Assembly: GCF_035916875.1 (NCBI RefSeq)
Contig: NZ_JAXUHN010000087.1
Coordinates: forward strand, 3,734 to 67,733
DNA: 64,000 nucleotides
Direction: 5' to 3'
Source: Methylomicrobium sp035916875
Lineage (GTDB): Bacteria; Pseudomonadota; Gammaproteobacteria; Methylococcales; Methylomonadaceae
Shown: in pieces, positions 35,819 to 44,937 of the stretch
How the letters are laid out: each line of letters starts with the position of its first letter
Numbering within the stretch: position 1 is the stretch's first letter
Made by a program: the position numbers and the translations under genes
Notes under the pieces: generated by a model
Databases searched by the model: none
Told to the model about the DNA's origin: nothing
What the model saw: only the letters and a program-made list of their open reading frames with translations

Positions 35819-38140
35819 TCAGTTGCTAACCAGTTGATCATTGACGATTTTTGGCGTTACAAACACCAATAGCTCACGTTTGTCCTCGGATTTATTAGTT
35901 CTTTTGAATAAAAAACCAATTCCCGGTAAATCCGCGAAGAAAGGTACGTTGTTAACTAAATTAGCGGTCGTGTCCTTATAGACACCACCCAACACGACCG
36001 TTTCACCATCGTTAACTTGAACATTGGTTTTTAGCGAATTCGTATCGATTGATGGCTGACCATTCACGACTATATTTCCCGGGTCGTCCCGAGCAACTTC
36101 CAAGTCCATATTGATGCTTCCGGTTGGCGTAATTTGAGGGGTAACCTCCATTTTCAATGTCGCATCGATAAATTGAATATTGGTGCCGGCGTTGCCGCTT
36201 TGGGTTTGATAAGGAATTGACGTGCCTTGAATAATTGTGGCCGTACACCGGTTAGTGGTCATCACGCGCGGATTCGAAAGCAACTGACCGCGACCCTGGT
36301 CCTGCAAAGCCGACAACTCGAGATTGAGTACATAATCGGCCGCTCTCGCCAGAGTCATGCCCAAAGTTCCATATGGATTATGCGCGGCAAGATCGACAAT
36401 AGTATCCTTAATTGTGCCAATATTGCCGTTTTCATCGGGCTGTGCATTACTGTTGGATTGCGTGCCGGCGCCTCCCAAGGCAAAAGTCTTACCTGAGCCC
36501 AGGTCCGCCATCTTGGCCACGCCAAATCTTACCCCCAGTTCCCTGGCAAAAGTACTGGTCGCAATCACGAGGCGTGATTCGATCATGACCTGTTTAACAG
36601 GAATATCCAGCAGGCGTATCATTTTTTTGATATCGCCCAAACGCTTGGTCGTTTCTCTCACTATCAATGTATTTGTTCGAGAATCGACTACAGCCGTGCC
36701 GCGCGACGAAAGAAGATTAAGTCTATTCGTTTGCGATTGCTGGGCATTTGCATTCGGTCCGCCAGAAATGCCACCTATCGCTGAACCAATCGTACTTCCA
36801 GTTGGACCTATCACATTTCCGCCCAGATTATTGAATTGCTGCTGCGATTTTTGACCACTCGCCTGAGATGCAGAAGAAGATGCCGTAGTTTTTGGCGAAC
36901 CGCAAGCGATCCTGGTCGTGTTATTGAATCCATAAAGAAGCGGTATAAAATCTTCAGCCTTCGCATAATTGATCTTCAAATATTCGGTTATCAAGGGATC
37001 GAGCTGCTCGATAACGACTTCTTTTTCTTTTTGTTTCTCTTTGTAGTCCTTGATCTTGCCGACCGGCGCGACAAGCGTCACGTTGCCGGTTTCGTATTTT
37101 TCCAATCCCTTGGTCATCATAATGAAATCCAGTGCTTCGTCCCAGGGCACATCGTCCAGTTTGACGGTCACTGTCCCGGTCACGTCGTCGCCTGCCACCA
37201 CGTTTTGGCCGGTGAACTCAGACAATACCGCGATCACGCTACGGATGTCGATGTCCTGAAAATTCAGCGACAATCTATCGCCGGTGTATTTGGTGCGTTG
37301 ATTATCAATCGCTTCTTTTTCAGCGCTGGTCAACGGCCGAAACTCGACAGTCAACAAACCTTCGGACTGAAATAATGAATAATCGTAGAGTGTATTTTGC
37401 AGCGCCACGGTGACAGTCGTTTCCTTGGCCGTGGAAGCGGCATCGACATACTTTACTGGCGTCGCAAACTCGGATACATCCATGCGTTTACTCAAATGGC
37501 CGGGCAATTGGGTATTCATGAAACTGATCACCACATTACCATTTTCTTCACGGGTGTTCACCACCGTATTCGGATTCGCAAGAGAAACCAGAATCCGTCC
37601 TTCCCCCTTATCGCCGCGTTTAAAATCAAAACCGGTTATCGACTGCTGCGGTATCAATTGGCCTATAATAGAAGACTTACTTGCCTCAACAGGCCTGGCA
37701 ACTGCGGAAGATGCGGGATTAATGCTTTTCGCATGAGTCAACGTTAATAAGACTTTCCGGCCCTCCGTTTTCGTATCGAACGCTACGGATTCCGCCAGAT
37801 TGATTACCACGCGCACTCTGTCGGCAGCTTCCGCAACATAAAGACTATTGACCGCGCCTTGGTTTATCGGATAAGTTTTTTGCGGCAAACTGTTTTTTAC
37901 GCCCGTAAAGTCCAGTGCAATCCGTGCGGGATTGTCGGTTTTAAAAACTTTCGGCGCGACGGCGGGACCGTTCATTTCCAACTGAATCTGTAATTTGTCT
38001 CCTGCCTGCGTCGCCACATCCATCTGAGTTATGGCCAAATCGTCGGCTTTGACGGACGCCATCTGCGCGATAAATAAAATCAGGCATGTACTGAAAATTC
38101 TTAACATCTTCATCAATAAGCCGTTCTGTTCAATAATCAT
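35819..38140 (-). CDS. pilQ: Type IV pilus secretin PilQ
   Basis: Outer-membrane secretin through which type IV pili leave. 773 residues from the ATG at 38140, chosen because GAGGAC stands at the right distance and the signal peptide (TCLILFIAQMASVKA) follows; the upstream in-frame extension overlaps pilP. Domain order: two AMIN domains (about 45-270), an STN/N0 domain (about 290-360), an N1 domain, a Ser/Gln/Gly-rich insert (about 440-490) and the secretin core with VPFFADLPGIGFLFK near the end. Last gene of pilMNOPQ. Confidence 0.94.
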   Translation of the reverse strand: MIIEQNGLLMKMLRIFSTCLILFIAQMASVKADDLAITQMDVATQAGDKLQIQLEMNGPAVAPKVFKTDNPARIALDFTGVKNSLPQKTYPINQGAVNSLYVAEAADRVRVVINLAESVAFDTKTEGRKVLLTLTHAKSINPASSAVARPVEASKSSIIGQLIPQQSITGFDFKRGDKGEGRILVSLANPNTVVNTREENGNVVISFMNTQLPGHLSKRMDVSEFATPVKYVDAASTAKETTVTVALQNTLYDYSLFQSEGLLTVEFRPLTSAEKEAIDNQRTKYTGDRLSLNFQDIDIRSVIAVLSEFTGQNVVAGDDVTGTVTVKLDDVPWDEALDFIMMTKGLEKYETGNVTLVAPVGKIKDYKEKQKEKEVVIEQLDPLITEYLKINYAKAEDFIPLLYGFNNTTRIACGSPKTTASSSASQASGQKSQQQFNNLGGNVIGPTGSTIGSAIGGISGGPNANAQQSQTNRLNLLSSRGTAVVDSRTNTLIVRETTKRLGDIKKMIRLLDIPVKQVMIESRLVIATSTFARELGVRFGVAKMADLGSGKTFALGGAGTQSNSNAQPDENGNIGTIKDTIVDLAAHNPYGTLGMTLARAADYVLNLELSALQDQGRGQLLSNPRVMTTNRCTATIIQGTSIPYQTQSGNAGTNIQFIDATLKMEVTPQITPTGSINMDLEVARDDPGNIVVNGQPSIDTNSLKTNVQVNDGETVVLGGVYKDTTANLVNNVPFFADLPGIGFLFKRTNKSEDKRELLVFVTPKIVNDQLVSN

Positions 38141-38156
38141 CTTTTTGTCCTCAAAA

Positions 38157-38717
38157 TCATTCCGCCAAAGCCAAGGATGCTTGTTGTTCATGCCATGATC
38201 CCGGTTTATCGGAGATCAATTCCATCAATTCTATTTTGTCGCCGACAATCCGAATAATCTTTCCGTAATTCTTGCCCATATAATTTCCGACTTTCACACG
38301 ATAGACCGTACTGTCGACCGCCTTAACCAGACCCCACAAGCCACTCTTCGTATTGACAGTGCCCACCATTCTTAAACTATCCAGAGAAAAGGCTTCCAGT
38401 TCTTCCTTGGGACGCGTCAAATCCGGCTTGATACCGGAACTTGCATCCGCGGCGGAACCCGCGGTTTCGACCGCTTGCTCCAAAGGCGTAAACGGATCCC
38501 TGAGACCATCCGGATTAAAAATAAAAGGCTCCACGACTTTGATTTCCGGCAAAGGATCAATCGTACCTTTGGGTTTGGCTTTTTCCGCAGCGACAAACGC
38601 TTTTAAATCGGATAAATCATCATTTGCGCAAGCGGTCAGTAAAGCGATACAACATGCGCAACACATTGGCATCCATAATGTTTTACTCAGCCACAATGAT
38701 CGTTTATGAGATTTCAT
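38157..38717 (-). CDS. pilP: Type IV pilus lipoprotein PilP
   Basis: Lipoprotein linking the PilNO complex to the secretin. 186 residues with lipobox LLTAC in a rather long leader, an extended acidic linker, the PilQ-binding stretch with LRDPF and a C-terminal beta domain (MVGTVNTKSGLWGLVKA). Its ATG overlaps the pilO stop by 4 nt. pilQ begins 16 nt after its stop. Confidence 0.92.
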   Translation of the reverse strand: MKSHKRSLWLSKTLWMPMCCACCIALLTACANDDLSDLKAFVAAEKAKPKGTIDPLPEIKVVEPFIFNPDGLRDPFTPLEQAVETAGSAADASSGIKPDLTRPKEELEAFSLDSLRMVGTVNTKSGLWGLVKAVDSTVYRVKVGNYMGKNYGKIIRIVGDKIELMELISDKPGSWHEQQASLALAE

Positions 38718-39343
38718 GATTTGGCCTCTTTTCTTTTCTTCTTGTCAGCGCCTGTCGTTTGTTTGGCGGCTTCTTCCTTATAGGTTTTAACGACGGCATT
38801 CATTACCATCAAGCCATCCTTGGCTTTAGCCAAAGGCGCAATATCGACATTGTGTACTGTCACGATTCTGGGCAATGAGGCTAAACCGCTCACAAATAAG
38901 CCAAGCTCCTCGAAGCGGCCAATCACTTGAATGTCGATCGGCAATTCCGAATAAAAATCTTTTGCGACTTGGGGCGCTGGTTTGAATAAACGAAACTCTA
39001 GGCCGCTTGCTAAACCGGTTTGAGAAATATCGATCAGAAGACTGGCGACTTCTTCCTCGGTAGGCATTTGCTTGAGCATTTCTCCGAGCGCCCCCTGAAT
39101 TTGCTCCAACTGTTTTACATACTCCGGAAGATTGACCGCCTTCTTTTGTTTGTTTGCGAAGGAGGCCTTCAATTCGACTTCCTTAGTTTCCAAGCTATCG
39201 AGCCCCGCCAACTGATCCATCGTATCGTAATAATAGCCCCCGCCCGCCACCAAAGCGCACAAAATCAAAATGGAGACGGCTTTAACAGGTAAGGGCCAAG
39301 TTCCCGATGCCTCGAAATCCCAATTAATTTCGGAAAGATTCAT
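38714..39343 (-). CDS. pilO: Type IV pilus assembly protein PilO
   Basis: Inner-membrane alignment protein that dimerises with PilN. 209 residues: a short cytoplasmic tail, one membrane helix (about 20-38), a coiled coil (about 45-95) and a ferredoxin-like domain (about 100-190). The last residues are strongly basic (KKKRKEAK). It overlaps pilN and pilP by 4 nt each. Confidence 0.92.
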   Translation of the reverse strand: MNLSEINWDFEASGTWPLPVKAVSILILCALVAGGGYYYDTMDQLAGLDSLETKEVELKASFANKQKKAVNLPEYVKQLEQIQGALGEMLKQMPTEEEVASLLIDISQTGLASGLEFRLFKPAPQVAKDFYSELPIDIQVIGRFEELGLFVSGLASLPRIVTVHNVDIAPLAKAKDGLMVMNAVVKTYKEEAAKQTTGADKKKRKEAKS

Positions 39344-39903
39344 GACGGTTTCTCCGCATTTTTGTTGCCTTGACTCGCATTGAGCGTAAAATCACTAACC
39401 TGATCTGCTTCTTTTTTATCTGGCGACTGGATCACGACTACCTTCGGAGACTGCAACCAATGGGAGGCTTCAATTGCCCGCATGAATGCCGATACCCGCG
39501 CATTGGATTGAGTTTTACCGACAAAGGTCAGCGCAGCGCCGGTTTGTGTCAATTTGGTCAAATAGACGCCATCCGGAGCAGTTTTAGGCACCTCATCGAA
39601 AAGATGCACAATTTCAGGCCGGCTTTCCTGCAATTTTTGAATCACATCGATTTTGGCCAACAATTTTTTCTTGGTTTCCTCGATGTCGCGAATCTTCGCG
39701 ATTTGAACGTCCAATTGTTTGATCTCGGCCTCTAAAAGCTGATTACGTTGACTCTGATATTCTTTCAGTCCGTCGATATACAGATGCACCACAACCAAAA
39801 GACCGATGGTTGTCAACACCGATATCCCTATCGCAACAACAAAATCTTTTTGTTTTTGTTTGCGCAGTTCCTCGCGCCAGGGGAGTAAATTAATTCTTGC
39901 CAT
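39340..39903 (-). CDS. pilN: Type IV pilus assembly protein PilN
   Basis: Bitopic partner of PilM and PilO. The N-terminal INLLPWR motif that docks into PilM is present, followed by one membrane helix (about 22-44), a coiled coil and a periplasmic ferredoxin-like domain. 187 residues. It overlaps pilM by 1 nt and pilO by 4 nt. Confidence 0.94.
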   Translation of the reverse strand: MARINLLPWREELRKQKQKDFVVAIGISVLTTIGLLVVVHLYIDGLKEYQSQRNQLLEAEIKQLDVQIAKIRDIEETKKKLLAKIDVIQKLQESRPEIVHLFDEVPKTAPDGVYLTKLTQTGAALTFVGKTQSNARVSAFMRAIEASHWLQSPKVVVIQSPDKKEADQVSDFTLNASQGNKNAEKPS

Positions 39904-40964
39904 CAGTCAAAACTCCTCAAAGCCAGACCACATGCGATCATCATCGCAGGTGCATCGTTACTCAAACCTTGCGGCCTCACTCTATTTGATAACGACATAT
40001 TCACGAACGGATTGGCGACATAAGCCGGCACGCCAAGGCTTTGTTCGACCAATTTATCCACGCCGGCGATCGAAGCGCATCCTCCTGCGAGAATGATGCT
40101 GTCTATGCCGCGGTTGGCGCTAGACGATACGAAAAATTGCAGTGATCTGGCAATTTGCTGCACCATCGCCTTTTTGAAAGGCTCCAGCACATCAACGACA
40201 TAATTGTCAGGCAATCCGCCCTGTCTTTTCGCCAGACCCGCCTCTTCATAGGAAAGCCCGTAACGCCGCTGAATTTCTTCAGTCAGTTGCTTGCCGCCGA
40301 AACCTTGCTCTCGGGTGTAAACGGTTCTTCCATCATGCAGTACGTTGAGTGCAACGACCGAAGCCCCAATATCGGCAATAGCCACCGTTTTACCTTTGAC
40401 AGAATCCTCAAACTGATCGGCGAGCAAACCAAAGGCATTTTCCATCGCAAATGCTTCGACATCGACAATCTTTGCCTTCAATCCTGCTTTACTCAAGGCA
40501 GCAACACGGTCATCGATATTTTCTTTTCTTGACGCGGCCAACAGCACATCGACCAATTCGGGATTCTTTTCATTGGCTCTTTGCACTTCGAAATCGAAAT
40601 TGACCTCATCTAGCGAATACGGTACGTATTGATCGGCTTCCATCATGATCTGCTCTTCCATTTCCTCATCGGATAAAGAAACCGGCATCGTAATGATTTT
40701 GGTCATGACCGAGGAACCGGAAACCGCGACCGCCGCTTGTTTGAGTTTGGAGCCGGATTGTTTGACCGCGGTTTTGATGACGCCGGCGATAATATCCATA
40801 TTGGCGATATTTTTATCGATTACCGCGTCTTTCGGCAAAGGAGCAACAGCATAGCTCTCAACCCGGTAACGTGAGCCTGACTTACTCAATTCCAGTAGTT
40901 TTATCGATGCCGTACTGATATCGATGCCAAGAACAGCGCTCTGTTTCTGATTAAACAAGCTCAT
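39903..40964 (-). CDS. pilM: Type IV pilus actin-like protein PilM
   Basis: Cytoplasmic actin-fold ATPase that binds the PilN tail. 353 residues. The phosphate-1 loop is GIDISTASIKLLEL near the N-terminus, a second nucleotide motif ADIGASVVALNV lies near 200, and the adenosine motif ILAGGCASI near 300. It is first of the operon and has an AAGGA site. The usual divergent mrcA/ponA is absent, replaced by a 739-nt gap. Confidence 0.95.
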   Translation of the reverse strand: MSLFNQKQSAVLGIDISTASIKLLELSKSGSRYRVESYAVAPLPKDAVIDKNIANMDIIAGVIKTAVKQSGSKLKQAAVAVSGSSVMTKIITMPVSLSDEEMEEQIMMEADQYVPYSLDEVNFDFEVQRANEKNPELVDVLLAASRKENIDDRVAALSKAGLKAKIVDVEAFAMENAFGLLADQFEDSVKGKTVAIADIGASVVALNVLHDGRTVYTREQGFGGKQLTEEIQRRYGLSYEEAGLAKRQGGLPDNYVVDVLEPFKKAMVQQIARSLQFFVSSSANRGIDSIILAGGCASIAGVDKLVEQSLGVPAYVANPFVNMSLSNRVRPQGLSNDAPAMMIACGLALRSFD

Positions 40965-41134
40965 GACATATCCTTAAAAAAATTTGAACATTAACGTCAC
41001 TCATATATCGAAATGCCCGTATTCGTTGAATTCAACAGCCATGTAGGAATTCTTTCGCTCCCCTGTCTGGCCTTATTTCTTGCAAAGTATAGTTGCGATT
41101 TTTAAATTGACCGGGAAAACACAGGATTTTATGA

Positions 41135-41401
41135 CTTGCCGGAAACCGCGGACTTTATACTGCCCGCAAGCCATTCTATTGTTGTGGAGATTGGCTTCAT
41201 TTTCTGGAGGATGCATCACAGACTCTCGATAAAGCCGACATAACACCGACATCGACCCAGCCTGGATTGAAAAATCCACGGCAAGCGAAGGTTGAAACAA
41301 AAATAACGGATGATAAAAAGAAAATTACCGGCAATGGAGATAAGATGCCGATCAAGGAGGATACGAAATGCGGAACCGAACTAGCCGGTCAGACCGCTTG
41401 A
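41135..41401 (+). pseudogene. Coding-like open stretch lacking a start codon
   Basis: 89 codons open after a TGA at 41132 and ending in TGA at 41399. The deduced peptide looks protein-like: an aromatic/cysteine part (KPFYCCGDWLHFLEDA) followed by a hydrophilic Lys/Asp/Thr-rich tail. No ATG, GTG or TTG stands at a sensible place, so it may be the 3' remnant of a lost gene. I do not recognise the family. Confidence 0.3.
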
Positions 41402-41510
41402 AGGTTTGAATGGAATAACAGAAGAGAATGGGGCGAAGTTGTGCGAAAGCAATCGCTGTCGAATCGACAATTCGATAAGCGCGAATATTTTAATATTTCC
41501 GGGAGGGATC

Positions 41511-41547
41511 GGGAGAAACCTTAGCCGATCCTGCGGCGGTCTCTCCC
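41511..41547. repeat. Structured intergenic hairpin
   Basis: GGGAGAAACC (41511-41520) and GGTCTCTCCC (41538-41547) pair with one mismatch around a 17-nt loop. CCCTG and CAGGG further downstream could enclose a second stem. It may be a small RNA or a leader element; no T-run follows. Confidence 0.4.
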
Positions 41548-41703
41548 TGTTAGACTTAAACAGCTAAACGCAGGGACTCACTATATCCGCGACTGGGCGG
41601 CGTAACGGCGGAATAATCAAGCTTGCGTCCGAATTGAATTCGGAAAAACCCGAAACCCAATTGCAATTTTTAATGCAAAAATCGCAAAAGCCGCCGGCAG
41701 AAC

Positions 41704-41904
41704 TTATTTGCCGTATTTTTTGCGGAACTTATCAACGCGGCCCGCCGTATCGACAACGCGTTGCTTGCCTGTGTAAAAAGGATGACAAGAGGAACATACT
41801 TCGATCAACAGATCTTTGGAAAGAACGGAACCTGTGGCAAATGTGTTGCCGCAGCCGCAAGTCACTGTAATTTGCTTATAATTTGGATGAATTTCTGGTT
41901 TCAT
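41704..41904 (-). CDS. rpmE: Ribosomal protein L31
   Basis: 66-residue 50S protein. It is the zinc-binding form: C16, C18, C37 and C40 are all present, so it can hold Zn2+ and could act as a zinc store. Ends FRKKYGK. It is monocistronic, with a weak U-rich hairpin following on the minus strand (41663-41685). Confidence 0.97.
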   Translation of the reverse strand: MKPEIHPNYKQITVTCGCGNTFATGSVLSKDLLIEVCSSCHPFYTGKQRVVDTAGRVDKFRKKYGK

Positions 41905-41976
41905 AACGCTTCACATTACCCGCGCGGGCAAATACCGGTTAAAAACCGACTATGATAAGGCTTTTATAGCCATTTA

Positions 41977-43347
41977 TCAACTTGATTTTAGTGACTTTGG
42001 GCTCTGCGTAGCCGCTACCATACGGCGTTCGCGGCTAATCAGCAACAGAACCAGCGAAATCGCTGGCAACCCCACCGCTGAAGCATAAACAAAAAAGACA
42101 TAATAACCGTAATGATCGACGACAAGCCCGGCAAATCCCCCTAAAAACTGGGCCGGCAAAGTCATCAGGGAACTGAACAAAGCATATTGAGTAGCGGTAT
42201 AAGCCTTGCTGGTCAAACTGGAAAGGTATGCGATAAAAACCGATGTCGCGAGCCCGCCGCTCAAGTTATCCGCGCTAATCACCGCCGCCAGCAAGGGCTT
42301 GCTGGGCGCGCTCAAGGCCAGCACCGCAAAGAGCAAATTGGTTGCGACCACCATTACGGAGCCGAGCAACAACGGCCTCATTAGACCGTACCTAACCACC
42401 AGCGCGCCGCCCAAGGCCGCGCCGGCAATCGTCATGAAAAAACCGAAAATCTTGCTGATTTCGGCAATGTCTTTTTTACTGAAGCCTAGATCGAGGTAAA
42501 ACGGATTGGCCATAACCCCCATCGTGATGTCGCTCATTTTGTAAACGGCGATCAACAGCAGAATGATGAATCCGGCTCTGCCATTACGGCTAAAAAACTC
42601 GACGAAAGGACTCAATACCGCATCCGTGAATCCGGCTAGCAACCGTTGCCAAAACGAAGCCCGCCTGGAAACGCCCAGAGCGGATTCCAGCCGACTTTCG
42701 ACATGGCGCGCAGATTCGATTGGCCGATGTTCGGGTTCGCGCAAACACAGCGTCGTCAACATGCCGATCGACATGGCAGCCGCCATCACCGAATAGGCTG
42801 AGCTCCAGCTTGAATATTCGGCGATATAAAAGGCGCCCGCACCGGCCATTAACAAAGCGATCCGATAACCCAGCACATAAGCTGCCGCCATCGCGCCTTG
42901 ATAGCGCGCATCGGCCGTTTCGATACGGAAAGCATCGATCACGACATCCTGAGTCGCCGAACAAAACGCCACCCCCGCCGCAAAAACGGCGCAGAGTTTC
43001 AATTGCGTGTGAGAATCCAGGCCGGCCATTCCTGACAGTCCCAGCGCAATCCCAACCTGCGCAAGCAACATCCAACTCCGTCGTTTGCCCAGAACTCTAG
43101 TCAGCACCGGTATCGGCAGCCGGTCGATCACCGGCGCCCAGAAGACTTTGATAGAATAGATCACGCCGACCCAGCTGAAGAAGCCGATCACGGTGCGCTC
43201 AATCCCATCATCCCGAAGCCAGGCCGACAAGGTCGAAAATACCAGCAGGAAAGGCAAGCCCGCGGAAAATCCGAGAAAAATCATGCTGACGACACGCGGC
43301 TGCAAATAGACTGCAAACGCCGTACGCCAGCTTTTTTCGGCCGTCAC
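41977..43347 (-). CDS. ampG: AmpG-type muropeptide transporter
   Basis: Major-facilitator permease importing GlcNAc-anhydroMurNAc peptides for peptidoglycan recycling. 456 residues, about 12-14 hydrophobic segments, with the AmpG signature near the start (FLGFSAGLPFLLVFSTLSAWL) and KRRSWM in the first cytoplasmic loop. It begins with GTG. It follows nhaD by 58 nt with a GC-rich hairpin between them. Confidence 0.9.
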   Translation of the reverse strand: MTAEKSWRTAFAVYLQPRVVSMIFLGFSAGLPFLLVFSTLSAWLRDDGIERTVIGFFSWVGVIYSIKVFWAPVIDRLPIPVLTRVLGKRRSWMLLAQVGIALGLSGMAGLDSHTQLKLCAVFAAGVAFCSATQDVVIDAFRIETADARYQGAMAAAYVLGYRIALLMAGAGAFYIAEYSSWSSAYSVMAAAMSIGMLTTLCLREPEHRPIESARHVESRLESALGVSRRASFWQRLLAGFTDAVLSPFVEFFSRNGRAGFIILLLIAVYKMSDITMGVMANPFYLDLGFSKKDIAEISKIFGFFMTIAGAALGGALVVRYGLMRPLLLGSVMVVATNLLFAVLALSAPSKPLLAAVISADNLSGGLATSVFIAYLSSLTSKAYTATQYALFSSLMTLPAQFLGGFAGLVVDHYGYYVFFVYASAVGLPAISLVLLLISRERRMVAATQSPKSLKSS

Positions 43348-43367
43348 CAGACTTTACCCGGACAGCC

Positions 43368-43390
43368 GCGCCGCACGAGAAGTGCGGCGC
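43368..43390. terminator. GC-rich hairpin after nhaD
   Basis: GCGCCGCAC and GTGCGGCGC form a perfect 9-bp stem with loop GAGAA, 15 nt after the nhaD stop and before ampG. There is no T-run, so it may attenuate or stabilise rather than fully terminate. Confidence 0.5.
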
Positions 43391-43405
43391 AAGCAGAGAC
43401 AAGGC

Positions 43406-44764
43406 CTAGCCATTGATCAGATAATGCACGACGATACTGCCGACATAACCGGCCGCAATCGCCGGCGTCCATTTCAAATGACTGAAGAACGTATATTTAT
43501 GATTGGACTGACCCATCAACGCCACGCCCGCCGCGGAACCAACCGACAGCAACGAACCGCCGACGCCAGCAGTCAATGTGACCAGCAGCCATTGATACAA
43601 GCTCATGTCCAGATTCATGTTCAATACCGCGAACATCACCGGAATGTTGTCGACGATCGCAGAAATCAAACCGACCAGAATGTTCGCGGTTGTTTGACCC
43701 AGGCCGTCATACATCGCCCCTGACAAGAGCTCCAGATAACCAATGTAACCCAAACCACCAACCGCAAACACGACGCCAAAGAAAAACAGCAGCGTATCCC
43801 ATTCGGCATGACGCACCTTGTTGAAAATATCGAAACTTTCTTCGCCTTCGACGGTAAATTTCTTTTTGATTCGGTAACCATAGAGCATCAACACCGACAA
43901 ACCGGCCATCATACCCATGAACGGCGGCAAATGCAGAACTTGCTTAAAGCTGACCGCGGTCGCAATAGTCAGCAGAAACATCACACAGATTTGAATCGCG
44001 CCCGGCTTCAATTGAACGGCTTCCTCGTCGGTCGCTAACGGCTGCTCGTCCGGCACCGCAAAATACATCACCGCGGCTGGAACTCCGTAGTTAATCGCCG
44101 AAGGAATGAACAGCTTGAAGAAGTCGAAAAACTCCGCATAGCCCGCCTGCCAAACCATCAAGGTGGTAATATCGCCGAACGGACAGAACGCGCCGCCCGC
44201 ATTCGCGGCAACCACCAGATTCACGAAGCCGATGCTGACGAATTTCGGGTTGTCCGCCCCGACCGCCATCACCACCGCGCCGACCAGCAAGGCGGCGGTC
44301 AGGTTATCGGCGACCGCGGATAGGAAAAACGTGATGACACCGGTGATCAAAAACAGTTTCCGATACCCGAACTGCCGTCTGACCAGCCAGGAACGCAGCG
44401 CCTCGAATACGTTACGCTCGGCCATCGAGTTGATGTAGGTCATCGCGACCAACAGGAACAGCATCAACTCGGCATATTCTTTCAAGTTGTATTCAAACGC
44501 TTCGTGCATCGCATCGACCGACACACCGGCTTGCGACGCCAAAATGGCCGCATGCGACCAGATGATCGCGGCCGCCAAAATGACCGGCTTCGACTTACGC
44601 AAATGCGTAAACTCTTCGGCCATCACAAAACCGTATGCGATCAAAAAGATCAGCACGCAATAAATGCCGCGCTCGGTCCCGGTCAGCCCAAGACTTTCAA
44701 TACCGCCGGCCATCGCCAACTCAGGCACCAGCAGCGTCATCAACAGAATAAAAAGAAACCTCAC
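43406..44764 (-). CDS. nhaD: NhaD-type Na+/H+ antiporter
   Basis: Inner-membrane sodium/proton antiporter of the NhaD/ion-transporter superfamily. 452 residues, about 12 helices preceded by a cleavable-looking leader. Conserved stretches are SAVADNLTAALL (near residue 155) and AGGAFCPFGDITTLMVW (near 195), with SAIVDNIPVMFA in the second half. It begins with GTG behind a very strong AGGAGGGG site. It suggests adaptation to sodium or alkaline conditions. Confidence 0.92.
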   Translation of the reverse strand: MRFLFILLMTLLVPELAMAGGIESLGLTGTERGIYCVLIFLIAYGFVMAEEFTHLRKSKPVILAAAIIWSHAAILASQAGVSVDAMHEAFEYNLKEYAELMLFLLVAMTYINSMAERNVFEALRSWLVRRQFGYRKLFLITGVITFFLSAVADNLTAALLVGAVVMAVGADNPKFVSIGFVNLVVAANAGGAFCPFGDITTLMVWQAGYAEFFDFFKLFIPSAINYGVPAAVMYFAVPDEQPLATDEEAVQLKPGAIQICVMFLLTIATAVSFKQVLHLPPFMGMMAGLSVLMLYGYRIKKKFTVEGEESFDIFNKVRHAEWDTLLFFFGVVFAVGGLGYIGYLELLSGAMYDGLGQTTANILVGLISAIVDNIPVMFAVLNMNLDMSLYQWLLVTLTAGVGGSLLSVGSAAGVALMGQSNHKYTFFSHLKWTPAIAAGYVGSIVVHYLING

Positions 44765-44937
44765 AAAACCCCTCCTATTAATGCTTTTTGTAGTTAGTTA
44801 TATCGAAAAATTTAATGACTAAAGCCGTCTTCAACCGGATATACTATCACTTCGGAATAATCTTTGTCATTTTATGACGCAGCGTATATGATTAGCGGTC
44901 GATTGTCATCGCAAAACCTGCAACCACACATCAACTT

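Larger units (their letters stand above)
40965..41703. other. 739-nt gap between pilM and rpmE
   Basis: No intact gene. It contains the pilM promoter side, a plus-strand open stretch without a start codon (41135-41401), a strong imperfect hairpin (41511-41547) and a weak U-rich hairpin just after rpmE (41663-41685, minus strand). I see no recognisable RNA family. Confidence 0.6.

Noticed and set aside
41073..41300. 75-codon minus-strand frame in the pilM-rpmE gap
   Set aside because: No ribosome site or family; it overlaps the better coding-like stretch on the other strand.
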